A DNA stretch of 64,000 bases, from contig JAKULF010000001.1 of assembly GCA_022661535.1 (NCBI GenBank), positions 3,534,001 to 3,598,000 on the forward strand. The letters run 5' to 3'. Shown piece by piece: positions 34,682-46,100 of the stretch. Every line of letters begins with the position of its first letter. The stretch's first letter is position 1. Source of the stretch: Eutypa lata (lineage: Eukaryota > Ascomycota > Sordariomycetes > Xylariales > Diatrypaceae). The notes under the pieces are model-generated. The model had not been told where the DNA came from. It saw only the letters and a list, made by a program, of their open reading frames with translations, and did no database searches. Made by a program: the position numbers and the translations under genes.

Positions 34682-35796
34682 GAGGCGGCTTAGGAAGAGA
34701 GATCATTCCCTACGGTTAGTCGGACTTTGTATATCTACGGTAAAAGCGCGTTATGAGTGTATATCAAAAGTGTAGGTTGAGCATCATCGGCGGCGTTGAA
34801 GGATAGGAGGTCGTGTGGGGGAACGGAGCAGACGGGCACACACAGACCGATCATCCAGTCTTTGGATCATTTTCGGAACATCACTTAGATACCCTCCTCT
34901 CACAATATACGTGAAAGTTTGTACAATCCTGGAGATATGGCATGTTTATAACTCCGTCTCAGCACAAATTCCCGTATGCATACTAGCGCCGCTGATAGGC
35001 GTCTCGGGACGTTTGTCGATTCTATGAGCGTCTAACTAGCTTACCACGAACAGCAGAAGCCTTCCAGCCAAATGTGGGTAATAGCCTTTCCAAATAGGCA
35101 ATCGTTTCCTGCTGTGTCCAGGGGGAATCAAGCAGCTATGTTGTATTTTGTTAACATGGATGCGCTACTTGCACACGGATTTAACTCGGTTCTAGCAAGA
35201 TATCTATCTACGTCCCGTCCTAGCCAGGGACCTACCTATGTACCTAGATGAAATTACAGCAGCGGCCGCCGGGGCTTTCCAAGGCTCCCTCTTTTCTAAC
35301 GCCGACCTCTAAACCGTACCTTGGCTCCGAGCCCGGGCCGTGAAGGGTCTCTGATCGTCTAGTTGGTGTCAAGTGTAAACCGGCATTGGTATCCAGAAGA
35401 GCAGTAAATATTCGACGGGGTCGATAGCATACACGCATGAGAGTTATCCCAGTCGTGGACTTTATCACCAGTCTTTGGAGTTAAACCCGGGTACAGACAC
35501 AGAATATATGATATTAAAAAGGTTAATTCCGGGGAAAAGATTTAACCCCGTCCGGTGATGGAGACGCATCATCAGACGCAAAGTAGGGAAGTTATCACCA
35601 TAGAACCAAAAAGACTATATATATGCTTGTGCTTACCTGTCTGTCCATCATCTTGTATTTAATCATAACAAGTAGTCAGGCAAGAACTTAAACGGTACAA
35701 CGTCAATACTATTCTATCACACATCTATATCTCCGCAATAAATAAGTAGTTTCCCCGAAACCTACCTCCTTATTCACTCAACGTATTCAACTCACC
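34682..35796. other. intergenic region
   Basis: No gene supported. It includes the promoter of the epimerase-like gene, with AT-rich stretches at 35500-35760. Confidence 0.45.
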
Positions 35797-36843
35797 ATGA
35801 CGACCCCATCAACCCAAGACCAAAACCAGAAGAAGAAGCATATCTTCATCACCGGCGGCAGCGGGTACATCGGGTCATCCGTGACGCGACTGGCCATCGC
35901 AGCGGGCTACACGGTGACGGGCCTATCGCGGACCCCGGCGGCGGACGCCAAGCTGCGGGCGCTCGGGGCGGAGCCCGCGCGCGGCGACCTCGAATCCCTC
36001 GACGTGCTGCGGCGCGAGAGCGCCGCTGCCGACGCGGGAGTCCTGCACCTCGCGGACGCCTGGGCCGGCGACATGACCATGCCGTACGACCGGGTGATCG
36101 AGATCGACGGGCGCGCCGTGGATGCCATGGTGTCGGGCCTCCGGAGTCTAGACGGCGGTGGTATCGGAACCCTCATCACGACATCCGGCTCGCTCGTCGT
36201 GGCGGCCGACCCCAGCGGCGCCGAGACCACCGAGGACTCCCCCATCTGGGATTCACCCGTCAACGGGCGCGTCTCGTGCGAGAGGCAGGCTCTCGCCCAT
36301 GACGATGGCAGGGGAAAAGAGGGGCGGAGAGGAGCAGGGATCCGCGTCCTCGCCTTGCGCCTCGCGCCCTTCGTCTACGGCCGCGGTGGCAGCGGGGTGC
36401 GCATGTTCCTCGCGGCCGCCGCCGCCGCCGGAGAGGCGACGTACGTGGGGGCCGGCGCGACGCGGATAACGGGGGTGCACGTGGAGGACGCGGCGCGGGC
36501 GTACATCCACGCACTAGAGTCGGATAGCAGACGGAGGGGACCCTACAACATCACGCACGAGACGCACGTGACGGCGCGGGAGCTGGCGGAGGCGATGGGG
36601 AGGGTGCTGGGGGGCCTGCCGGTGGTGTCGCGGTCGTTCGAGGAGGTGAGCGCGAAGAGCGGGGGCCAGATCATAGCGCGCTTCCTGACTAAGGAGAACC
36701 GGGCCGCGAACGGGAAGGCGCGGCGGGAGCTGGGGTGGGAGCCGAAGGAGAGGGGAATCCTACAGGAGATCACGGAGGGGTCGTACGTCGAGGTTGTCCA
36801 GGACTTACTCCGCAAGCCTGTCGCTGCTGCCTCGGGGAACTAA
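35797..36843 (+). CDS. NAD(P)-binding epimerase/dehydratase-like protein (atypical SDR)
   Basis: Single exon, 348 residues, very GC-rich compared with its flanks. The N-terminus has the Rossmann motif GGSGYIGSSV, then GLSRTP and GDLESLD as in extended or atypical SDRs. A second conserved block reads RVLALRLAPFVYGRGGSGV, and a C-terminal block TGVHVEDAARAYIHALE with GPYNITHE. At the place of the catalytic YxxxK it has RVSCERQAL, so the usual tyrosine is missing. This also occurs in the nucleoside-diphosphate-sugar-epimerase-like atypical SDRs, so the protein may use a different mechanism or bind NAD(P) without classic chemistry. No pathway neighbour is visible. Confidence 0.85.
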   Translation: MTTPSTQDQNQKKKHIFITGGSGYIGSSVTRLAIAAGYTVTGLSRTPAADAKLRALGAEPARGDLESLDVLRRESAAADAGVLHLADAWAGDMTMPYDRVIEIDGRAVDAMVSGLRSLDGGGIGTLITTSGSLVVAADPSGAETTEDSPIWDSPVNGRVSCERQALAHDDGRGKEGRRGAGIRVLALRLAPFVYGRGGSGVRMFLAAAAAAGEATYVGAGATRITGVHVEDAARAYIHALESDSRRRGPYNITHETHVTARELAEAMGRVLGGLPVVSRSFEEVSAKSGGQIIARFLTKENRAANGKARRELGWEPKERGILQEITEGSYVEVVQDLLRKPVAAASGN

Positions 36844-38880
36844 CTCGGTGGAGATGGTGATGGAGAGGTCGTAGTTAAGCCATATTACAAGAGAGTATGC
36901 ATCTCAAGGATAACTCCGTAAATTGGAAGTGTGATTGGCACCTTATCTCCGGACGAGGCCTAGCTCCGACTTGACATTTAGAGAAACTTCCGGTGCTCAG
37001 AATGTCTACACTAACCGCAGACAACGAACTTGTCATCCAAAACAGAAACGATTCTTAGCTTTAAAGGGGGGTAATATAAGCACTAAAGAGGAGCTATGTA
37101 CCTATCTGCCCATGCATAGCACCTGTCAATCTGCAGCTTAACCGCCTCACAGAAGCATGACATTAGGTACATATATTTATGCAGCTAAATGACTTGGAAG
37201 CTAGCACCTAGATTAACATTGAACGAGCCCTTTTGCTATCTTCTATACTTGTTACCCTCGCTCATAGATTTGTTGAAAGGCAACAAAGCATATCAGTGAC
37301 ATCTAGTTGAGACATGATCCCGGACGCGGGTATCATCAACCCAAGTCACTACGTATTTCAGACCAGTATTTTCGAGGGGAAACTGTACTATACAGTGTCA
37401 ATGGGATATACTACAGTCCCAACCGACTCGGTAAACGATTATTGCTAAGATATCAGGATACGTTTTCCAAACAGACACCTGGACACTTCGTTGAATCCTG
37501 TGCTCTTAGAGACCTTGGGGGCCAAAGAGAGATAGTCGTCGGTATGGCGCGGGGAAGATCGGCATGCAAGATATGAAAGTTGACCACCTCAAGTCTCGCC
37601 CCGTCGTAAGGTACATCAACACTTATTAAGTAGATATCTTACCTAGTTTATATGGACAAATTTCTGGAAATTTAGGGCAGTTTTGGAACATATCAAGAAA
37701 TTCAGATGCAAATCAGACGGCTGAAGCTTCCTCAATTTTTGGATCATTCGAATTGATGATAGTTCTCGGGACCTGAGTAGAGAAAGGTTACCATACTGCC
37801 ATAGTAGTGGTAGTAACTCCTCCATAAATCAGCGCCACAAGATAGAGGCAAGGCGTAAGGATTCTATTAGCACCGGCTTCGGCCCTGACCGCTCCAACGC
37901 TCATCTTTGGGCGATTTTTGAAGCCCAGTTAGGCAACGGTGAGACCGTACTTCAAGAGTAGCACATGATGTTCGCTCAAAGTTCCCACGTTAGGAACGGC
38001 TATCAGTGGCAAAAGCCCCCCTATTGCGTTTAGATTATGAGTGCCCGAACTTTACATCCCAGACGATCCGTCATCAAAAAGGGCAGCAAGGAGTTTGCAT
38101 TTCGAAATGTTTAGGTCAAATTGTGCGCTCTTGCTATCATGATGCCGTGCTTCGGCGTGTCAGGGTCGTACCTGAGGCTACCTAAGCGATATGTTAGAAT
38201 GAAGGTAGATAGGTTGCAGCGAGGCAGGTGGAAAAACAAACGGCAGATATCTCCCACACGGAGAATGGCAGGTCTCTACCATGCAGCGGGGAAAGGTCAC
38301 CGAGACAGGTAGCGTGACAAAAAGTACCGTGTCTCCGCGTCGGCGAGAGAAAGGCCAGCTCGTGGGTAGTACGTATACTGGTCACGTGCGGCGAGTTTGA
38401 GGGGATCGTGATTTCTGAGGGAATCGACGAAATATATAGATAAAACGGGTCCCGCAATCTGCGTAATGCTGCAGCTAAAGGAAGGTAAAGTGTGCCCGAA
38501 AATGGCCTGATTAACCCAGACCCTGATGTTAGAGGTTATGATTCCTTTTTGTTTATTGGATATGCTTGCGCTGGCTGGCTGGTCCAACGCCTTCTAGATG
38601 TAACAACTGACACATTGATGCATTTGAAGGCGAGGGGTACCTGTAGTTATGTTAGGCAACTGTCATGAACATCAGAAGGTCTCGCCAGTTTAACTATCAA
38701 ACCTGCAAACAGCTGATTATCCTTACCTGATTTACATTATAACATGATGAGCCGTTGCGCTGAAGGTAAAGAGCCGCGGAACGGTGAGGGTGACGGGTGA
38801 CTACCCTCTATCTATTAGTTATTCCTGGTGGCAAGGAAACGTAGGTAACACGGTTTGTCTCGTCTTTTGGTCGTCTTTAA
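36844..38880. other. gene-poor region
   Basis: No supported gene in 2 kb. Short open frames show no domain or coding bias. The inverted repeat at 38888-38970 follows directly. Confidence 0.45.
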
Positions 38881-38887
38881 TGTCACT

Positions 38888-38970
38888 GTCAGGTGGTTGC
38901 CAGAAAAATTCGGCCGCCTTACTTATACATTTAACCCCAAATGGCCGAATTTTTCTGGCACCCACCTGAC
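38888..38970. repeat. 28-bp inverted repeat with 27-bp spacer
   Basis: The arms 38888..38915 and 38943..38970 are reverse complements with a single mismatch (core TGCCAGAAAAATTCGGCC). They could be a small palindromic MITE remnant, a regulatory stem or two terminal repeats of a deleted transposon. No clear target duplication is visible. Confidence 0.75.
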
Positions 38971-39069
38971 TGTCAGACAGCGGCTGCACGTTGGACTCCA
39001 CATAGCTAGTTCCACATTTGGATTTATTTATGGGCTTGGACCTGGCCGAGTCTGAACGGGGTTAGAGAG

Positions 39070-39270
39070 GACCCTGGATCGACAGCAATGCGAGCGATGC
39101 AAAGTCTGTTGCTCGATCCCCAAGAACTCTCCACGGAACCACCAATCGAAACTCGATCACCGGAATCAAAAGGGCGTGCCACACACCTACCACGAATGAG
39201 GGCTCGAACATTCTTTTTGTTCTCTCCTGAGGTGAGCGGGAAAAATGTACCGATCGCAGATCGGAAATGC
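39070..39270 (+). promoter_or_regulatory. cluster of GATC/CGAT motifs upstream of frq
   Basis: Five motifs lie within 200 bp: GGATCGAC at 39077, GAGCGATGC at 39092, GCTCGATCCCC at 39111, CTCGATCACCGG at 39152 and CCGATCGCAGATCGG at 39250. Paired imperfect GATN repeats are the binding sites (light-response elements and clock box) of the White Collar Complex in Neurospora. The cluster lies about 0.85-1.05 kb before the frq ATG. Function is inferred; another GATCGATC is at 39861. Confidence 0.4.
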
Positions 39271-40008
39271 GCTTCTACATAGTCATACAGTCAGACAGAG
39301 ACAGTCAAACAACTTTGGATCTCGATGTAAAATAGAAATCTTCGATCTTGTCGACATCATAGTAACTTGTAACTTGTATGGTGATGATAAGTTTCTGCAA
39401 GCCGGTTAGATTCAATTTATACATCCTCTCTGCCTGTATCTATTCCCCCTCTGCTGGGATGGAAGATTCTCTTATAGCTATCTTTCTGAACACGTACGTA
39501 CTTCGTACGAAAACTGCATCCAGGCTATCACAACAACTACAACGTTCAAGGGCTCTCTGCATAATCAATATTTCCATTAGTTATCTATAATCCTACATAT
39601 TCCTTACATCCATCATATGACTACACCTGATTTTCGCTCGATACTACTCTCATCTAAGCGAAGAATAGTTTCAATTGAATTGAATCCCGATGCAGGTGGA
39701 AAAAAACCCCTGCTTATCCCGGCCCCCCATTTGCGAGCTATAATACGGCTGTGATACGACTTTCAGCCCCCCATATTGGATTCCCCTAGCGCTACTAACG
39801 TACGTATGACGTCGCGATCTCACCACCTTACACTGCACCCTCCAATTTCGACAAGCCGCAGATCGATCACTATTCGCTGGTACACTATTTCGTGCATGAT
39901 CATTATATTGCTACCCTGCAGTGTTGTTTCCAAAGCATTCTATTAAAACGACTTGCTAATAATATACATGATTAGTCGTCCCCCGGATTGAACAATTGAA
40001 GAAAGTAT
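39271..40008 (+). other. probable frq promoter/5' leader
   Basis: No gene. The region contains GATCGATC at 39861 and the palindromic ACGTACTTCGTACG at 39493-39509. The frq transcription start cannot be placed from sequence. Confidence 0.35.
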
Positions 40009-40342
40009 ATGTTCCTTCAATACAATATGAACGTAACGTAAAATCGACCGACCGAATTGACAAGGCCAAAAATCAAAACAACACTGAGTACGCGATACCA
40101 AATTTGACAAATGCATGCACCATGGCAGACCCGAAGAAATCACCTGCGGGCACCGAGCCAGCACCAGCATCGTCAAGCGCAGTAACATACAGGAATCCGA
40201 GAAGAACTTCACCAGAAAATTCCATCACTCTCCAGCACCATCGCTTAGCCAGAGAAGCGTTAAAGCGCCACGCACCCGCAAATATCCCAGCAGCATCGCA
40301 CGCTACAAACCTACCCCGACGCAAGTCATCTGGAGAGAGTAA
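40009..40342 (+). promoter_or_regulatory. upstream ORFs at the frq start
   Basis: Three uORFs precede or overlap the frq ATG at 40122. The first is 40009..40041 (10 codons). The second is 40111..40185 (24 codons), whose AUG lies 11 nt before the frq AUG. The third is 40115..40342 (75 codons), whose AUG lies 7 nt before it. The latter two are out of frame and overlap the frq coding start. The frq AUG has a strong context (CACCATGG). Neurospora frq also has uORFs that tune FRQ translation. Confidence 0.5.
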
Positions 40343-43130
40343 CGACACTGGATTGAGCGACGGGCGAAAATGGTTCGACCGGACGAATCAGAACTTCAAA
40401 GGCAGTCTAGATACTTCGGGAATAGATGTTGATCCCCCGTTCTTCCAGAGAGAGACGGATTCTTCAAATGAGGAAATGGTGCCGTCACAGAGTCCTGCGT
40501 ACCGCTTTGTGCAGAATCGGGCTCCCAGTCTACGACCGGGCTACACACAGAGTAGTAGTGCCGGCGATTACCGCAGCGTTATCGACGATTTGACAATTGA
40601 GAACAAACGACTCAAGGAGGAATTGAAGAAATACAGGCAGGTGGGGCCTGACTCCCTACGGAGGGACAAGTTGTTCGAGGTGAAAGTTCACGGACTGCCC
40701 AATCGTAAGAAGCGCGAGCTCGAAGCAGCATTACGGGATTTCACAACAAGTCTAGGGGGGTCGAGCGCTGGAGAGTCAACTGGCCGCCGTAAAGGACATG
40801 GCAAATCCAGAAACATTCACTCTTCAAGCGGAGGATTGTCGAAACATGCATCCTCCTCGTCTGGCTCTAACTCACGTCCAGTCGATTCAGCATATGCATC
40901 AATGTCAGCGACTGGTACTACATCCGCCACTGGTACAAGCTCATCTGCACCGTCCCGACCAAGTCTGGGTGCGAAACAAAGATCAAATGCTAAGATTGAG
41001 AACTATTTGCGTGATATTCCAGAAGGTTTGTATCCACAGACAACTTTCATGTCAGAGAAAGACAAGAAAAAATGGGTAGTGAAGCGACTGGAACATCTCT
41101 TTACCGGGAAGATGGGCAGTCAGAAAGCGCCTTCTCAAGGGCCCATTATGCCGGCCCCTATTGTCGAAGATGTCGAGATGGAGACGAAAATGAGCATATC
41201 GGACGAGAAGGGTCTAGCGCCTACGAAGGACACTTCGCGAGAGGCTAAGATACGACCACACGAGTCTCAACCGAAGGGAAGCCATTCACGCAATACAGGC
41301 TCAGCATCTAACGAGCACTCCTATAGCGACCAGCTAGATTCACGAGACATCAGCGGTAGAGGTAGTGGTGGACATGAGGGTGCTAATGACAATGGAGGTG
41401 GCAGTGGGAATAGCACGTCGCCGCCGCAGGAACTACCGGTCGCTGAACAGAGACCCACAAGACCGCGCGACTTAGATCCCGATCGACAACAGATCCCTTC
41501 AGATAACATGGAATACATAGGCCATCTAGGACTTGTTGCCCCTAAGTCTCAGAATGAATACTCCTCAAGGGATGTGTCGCCAGATGCAAATGGATGGGTC
41601 TATCTCAATTTATTGTGCAGTCTAGCACAGCTGCATATGCTCAATGTGACGCCCGACTTTATTCGTTTGGCTGTGACAGAAAAGAGCACCAAATTTCAGC
41701 TCTCCTCCGACGGCCGCAAGATTCGCTGGCGGGGTGGGGTAGAGGGCACGAAGTTTAGCAGCGATAGCAGCGGTAGGGATTCTCAGAAGAGCGCATCACA
41801 ATCGAGCGATGAGACAGATGGATCGAACGATCAGGATCAGCGCAAGAAACAGAAGACTCAGCCTTCTATATCTCAGAAGCCCACGAATTTCCAACCGCAG
41901 AACCAGGCACGCCAAGACTCTAATTCGTCGGAGAGTTTTCACTATAAACCGTTGTTTGTGCATCGCAACACATCATCGTCAGACGAACAGCCTTCTGGAG
42001 AGGAGACAAGTTCCTCTTACGGCGCCGCAGAGGAAAGCAACTTCGGACGAAATTCACGATGGGGCCAGAGCGGCCTGTCGGGCTCTTCACAGCGCAAACA
42101 CCGTCGCGATGGTGCGATTATTTATTACAGCGGGGCACCCTTCTGCACGGATCTCTCTGGCGATTTCGGCGAAGCCTCTCCCGACACAGCATACGATATG
42201 ACTTCATCGAGCGGTCCGGGATCTCTAAGCTTCGGGTTCAATCGTCCGGATATGCATCGTTCCGCGTCCGGATCGACCATCCCATACAAACCGCTAAGCG
42301 GTCCAACATCCTATGGCGCTACCATGGATCTCGATAACCCATCTGAGCCGCCAGAGTTGACATCAGGTGAGACCGATGACGATGACATCGAAGCGAACTT
42401 CGAGTGGTCCGACTCCCAGCAGCAAGCGCCCCTGATCAATCTGGAGGCAAGTGGCCTGGCTGGTATCTATCCTGAAGATCACTTCGTCGTCATGGTCACG
42501 ACGAAGCGGTCGAAACGCCTCCAGCTATACGATAGATCAGATGATGTCAGTTCGGTTGCATCGTCGCGATCGAAGATGTTCTTGAACCCCAGCCAGGAGA
42601 TGGCAGATTCGAACATAACAGCAGATTCCATCGCTTCCAGGCTAGCGACCGTGACTACAAGTTCGCCTCGGCCTCGGTCCGCCCGTAGCGGCTCCCCAAG
42701 CATGATCAAAATTCAATATGCACCAGGTCAAATCCGCCGTCTACCCCCGGCACCGCTACCTCCGCCAGCATTCTTCTACGACTCTTCGAACTCCGATTTA
42801 GACGACGACGAGAGCGATGACTCCTTGTCAGATGGTTTTATGCCTCGGGACGACGTCCTCACGTCGCCGGAAGCAGATCTTTCCGGCAATGACGAAGAAG
42901 ACGAGCATACTGACGATGGAGGCGACGTCGCCGGCTACGGCGACGCGATCGGAGGGGGCAGCCCTCCTCTCAATAAGAACATGGGGGAGCTGCCGCCTCT
43001 CGGAGGACCCGTTGGTCGGAGCAGCCGTTCTTCAGGTCCGTTGTCCGCATTGTCCAAGAGGACCAGGAGCTCGGCTGCTACTGCTGGCGGGGCCCCGAGC
43101 GGGGACTATAGCAGCATGGAAGAGGTTTAG
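40122..43130 (+). CDS. frq: FREQUENCY circadian clock protein
   Basis: Single open frame of 1002 residues from ATG 40122 (the Neurospora protein is 989). Recognised FRQ blocks in order are: RRTSPENSITLQHHRLARE (about 27-45), SSGESNDTGLSD with KWFDRTNQN (about 69-91), DVDPPFFQRETDSSNEE, the dimerising coiled coil DYRSVIDDLTIENKRLKEEL (149-168), LFEVKVHGLPNRKKRELEA, YLRDIPEGLYPQTTF, DANGWVYLNLLCSLAQLHML (about 488), KFQLSSDGRKIRWRGG, and AIIYYSGAPFCTDLSGDFGE (about 664). The C-terminus is acidic, with poly-Asp and PEST-like stretches. FRQ, with FRH and casein kinase 1, represses the White Collar Complex and closes the clock feedback loop. Met119 could start a short isoform as Met100 does in Neurospora. 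The gene is intact. Confidence 0.96.
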   Translation: MADPKKSPAGTEPAPASSSAVTYRNPRRTSPENSITLQHHRLAREALKRHAPANIPAASHATNLPRRKSSGESNDTGLSDGRKWFDRTNQNFKGSLDTSGIDVDPPFFQRETDSSNEEMVPSQSPAYRFVQNRAPSLRPGYTQSSSAGDYRSVIDDLTIENKRLKEELKKYRQVGPDSLRRDKLFEVKVHGLPNRKKRELEAALRDFTTSLGGSSAGESTGRRKGHGKSRNIHSSSGGLSKHASSSSGSNSRPVDSAYASMSATGTTSATGTSSSAPSRPSLGAKQRSNAKIENYLRDIPEGLYPQTTFMSEKDKKKWVVKRLEHLFTGKMGSQKAPSQGPIMPAPIVEDVEMETKMSISDEKGLAPTKDTSREAKIRPHESQPKGSHSRNTGSASNEHSYSDQLDSRDISGRGSGGHEGANDNGGGSGNSTSPPQELPVAEQRPTRPRDLDPDRQQIPSDNMEYIGHLGLVAPKSQNEYSSRDVSPDANGWVYLNLLCSLAQLHMLNVTPDFIRLAVTEKSTKFQLSSDGRKIRWRGGVEGTKFSSDSSGRDSQKSASQSSDETDGSNDQDQRKKQKTQPSISQKPTNFQPQNQARQDSNSSESFHYKPLFVHRNTSSSDEQPSGEETSSSYGAAEESNFGRNSRWGQSGLSGSSQRKHRRDGAIIYYSGAPFCTDLSGDFGEASPDTAYDMTSSSGPGSLSFGFNRPDMHRSASGSTIPYKPLSGPTSYGATMDLDNPSEPPELTSGETDDDDIEANFEWSDSQQQAPLINLEASGLAGIYPEDHFVVMVTTKRSKRLQLYDRSDDVSSVASSRSKMFLNPSQEMADSNITADSIASRLATVTTSSPRPRSARSGSPSMIKIQYAPGQIRRLPPAPLPPPAFFYDSSNSDLDDDESDDSLSDGFMPRDDVLTSPEADLSGNDEEDEHTDDGGDVAGYGDAIGGGSPPLNKNMGELPPLGGPVGRSSRSSGPLSALSKRTRSSAATAGGAPSGDYSSMEEV

Positions 43131-46100
43131 GTCCCTCTGCTACCGCTTTCCAGTTGCATGTTCCCATATGCAATTGCGGTCTTCTACTGTACGGGGGGGA
43201 GGCTCCCGTAACTGATTATACCCCAACAACCACCCCACGCGTAGCGTACTTATATCCTTTAACATCAATTTCCAATTTGGACTTGATCTTTTGATTTCGT
43301 GGAAGAGGTTTGGTTCAATTAGCGACGACTTTGTTTCGGTATCAGAAAGGGTTTTATGGTCGTCGGTCTTGAAGATGTCATGAACTCCAGCGGGCGTACG
43401 GTTATTAGGGCTTCTCACATGACGAGGGGTTAGTGCTATGTACTGCTATGTTGTCCCATTTCAGCGTTTTAATGTTCTTAGCATAGAGGACTGCCGGCTT
43501 TAGGTAGACAATGTAACATGATGCTCGCTTATGAGATAAATTGACTACCTCTTGACTTATTCGTCTTACAGCTCGTTTGGTAACTAGCAAGTTGGTGACA
43601 TGTCTTTCCAAACTGTGACTTTTGTGAGATACGAATTGCCAAGTACTTAAACCCATTTCTAGGCGCGTCCGGTTGAGGGTGGAAGTTGTAACGTAGTTAA
43701 AACTTAGATTATATTTTACTCCTCTGGAATCACTCGAAAAGCCTTTCACTGCTACATCACTACCAAGAAATGCCACCCCCTCCGTCCAGCGGATTTTGAG
43801 GATATTTACACATATTAGAAGTTGATTAGGGGTAGTTATGATCAGCCAGTTCCCCAGCTTTCTTTACTTGCGATTAGGTACATGCCCGCTTTCGAGAGTA
43901 AATACACTTTTAGCTTCAACATGCCAAGGTCTCTCTCATTTATCCGCAGGTGTAAGTTAGGTTGCCAACTATGTAAGTAGTTAATACGACCTTTTATTAA
44001 GTTCACAACCCGCTTAACGGCGTACAGGCCACATACAGAGATTCATCGTAATGGTCTTAGCGTGTATACATTCTACCTGAACTTCATAGTACTGTTTGAT
44101 CTCCATACAATAGAGTATCATCACGTATACAGATAGGCATGACTAGGAACGGAACCTTGTCAGTACGTCATGACGATATCAAGCCGTGTTGTTGCAGCAC
44201 TCCCTCCCTTCTAACATACCCTCCTGGTTTTCCTCTTGTGCCTAGATCTCTTTACTCCCCTTCCAGATCGCGCGAGGAAGGTTAACTGAATCTTTACCAT
44301 GGGCGTACTAGATAAGAATCGTGGTCCGTAGTTCATAACCCTTCAATAATTTAAGTGTTAGAGCACATTGGATGAAAGAAAAAATGCTATTGAAATCAAG
44401 CCAGTGACGTCCCGTTCACTAGTCAGCCCCGGCCATACGGTTATCTTAATCACATCTTTCCTAGGACATGGAAGCTTAACTATGTAATTACCAGATATTA
44501 TACTACGGGGCGGGCCGAACCGCGGAAAGCGGGGATTCAAATAGGCCTAGTGTGAGATATACGGCGAAGCCCATCTAAGTAGGGTATTGATTACATTAAG
44601 GACACTAAGTACACACGGAACTCTTGAACTAATTGAGTGATGCTGACAAAAATAGAGCCGGTTTTCACCATGTCCGTAACTTTCAGGTAAAAACAATGTA
44701 GCTTGGAATACTTCCCTGTGGTCTTAACAGTGATTTGGCTATTGTAAGCCGGGTACTTAGCCTCTCTCATTGGTAGGCTACGATATATGTAGATTGAATA
44801 CCTGGGACTTACTCTCTAGAAATTTCGGGTATAATATTCTAAGCAGAATCGGTCCAGAACATAACTAGTCCTTAAGCACTAATTTCATCTTACTATCCAG
44901 TAGCTACTCATTGATCCAGGGACGCTAGTCATGAGAAAACTAAAGCTTAAAAGGTAGAGTCTGGTAACCTCTACGCGCGATAAGGTCGGGCATGCTTCTT
45001 GGATACATATGCTTGTCTAATACCATACATAGTCTTAGACACATTTAAGGGAGAGAGCTCTTGGTTCTAGGATATCACAATTTGACGTTCACAAGTATTG
45101 GGATTTGCCGCACCAGAGACTGGCAGTCACTTATGATTAATAAATCCATAGTGTAAATACTGACAGTGTCGTTAAACGAACATATGCATATGGACTAGGT
45201 TCATACAAATTGACGGAGCAATAGATGGCTAGCATTGGTGATACCAAAGCCACGAAAAGGGGGCAAATCATATCCCTACCACCCAGGCAGATCGATTTCC
45301 TAACAACTAGTTTTTGGTATCATGATTCTTGCTTTCATCCATTGCAGCCTGGATAATAACGATTTAATATTATGGATAGCTGTTGTATCGTGGTGAACTT
45401 TCTTGAAGCGTTCGATATTACAAATGTCCCGCCATCGATTAAACGCATTTGACCGGTATGTAATCAAGTCGACTGGTATTTTCTAGGGGCGGTCTTTATT
45501 GGGGACAATCATCGATCTATTTGGAGTGAGTCGGCTATTTTAGAAAAACTCGCTACGTCGGCGACCAACACGACGTTGAATCTCGGGTTTGAACGCTAGA
45601 ACTAGGTAATTAGCTGTTACACTTCGACTGGAGAACGAGGTACTACGTTTTGGAGATGAAGCTCGCTTAATTCAGGGTCGTTGAGCCCCCGCTAGTGTAT
45701 TGTTGTCATATGTAAGAATCGAGATGCAAACATCTTCAGCATATACGTCGTTGTGGCCATGGACATCATCAAATTGTTAGTACCTGGATGTTGGCTATAT
45801 CGAAGACGTATGATATTGTAAGGGACGTTGGTTTCGTGTACAGGCTAAAACTATGTATAATATTCATTTGTCAGTAGTATCATAGATGTTATGTTGTAAA
45901 GTAAGATAGGGGTGATCAGGGGACATACATTATAATTACTTCGAGTGTTTTGCAGGCACTGACTTGGTTAAGACAGGTTAAATATTGTGAGGGTCGACGA
46001 CGATTCGGAAAGTCGGGAAGATGCGAAATGGATAGTGAGACGTACGCAGCGTGCCCCTTAAAATATGGTGACGCACTGATTAAGCTAGCATTAAAGTAAC

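Noticed and set aside
35907..36514. Several open frames antisense or out of frame within the epimerase gene
   Set aside because: The gene is GC-rich, so stop codons are rare in all frames; only the + frame has recognisable motifs.
39493..39509. ACGTAC palindrome as a tRNA or attachment site
   Set aside because: Too short, with no cloverleaf or integrase nearby.
39996..40121. N-terminal extension of frq
   Set aside because: The extended frame starts with TTG; the ATG at 40122 has a strong context and gives the family's usual N-terminus.
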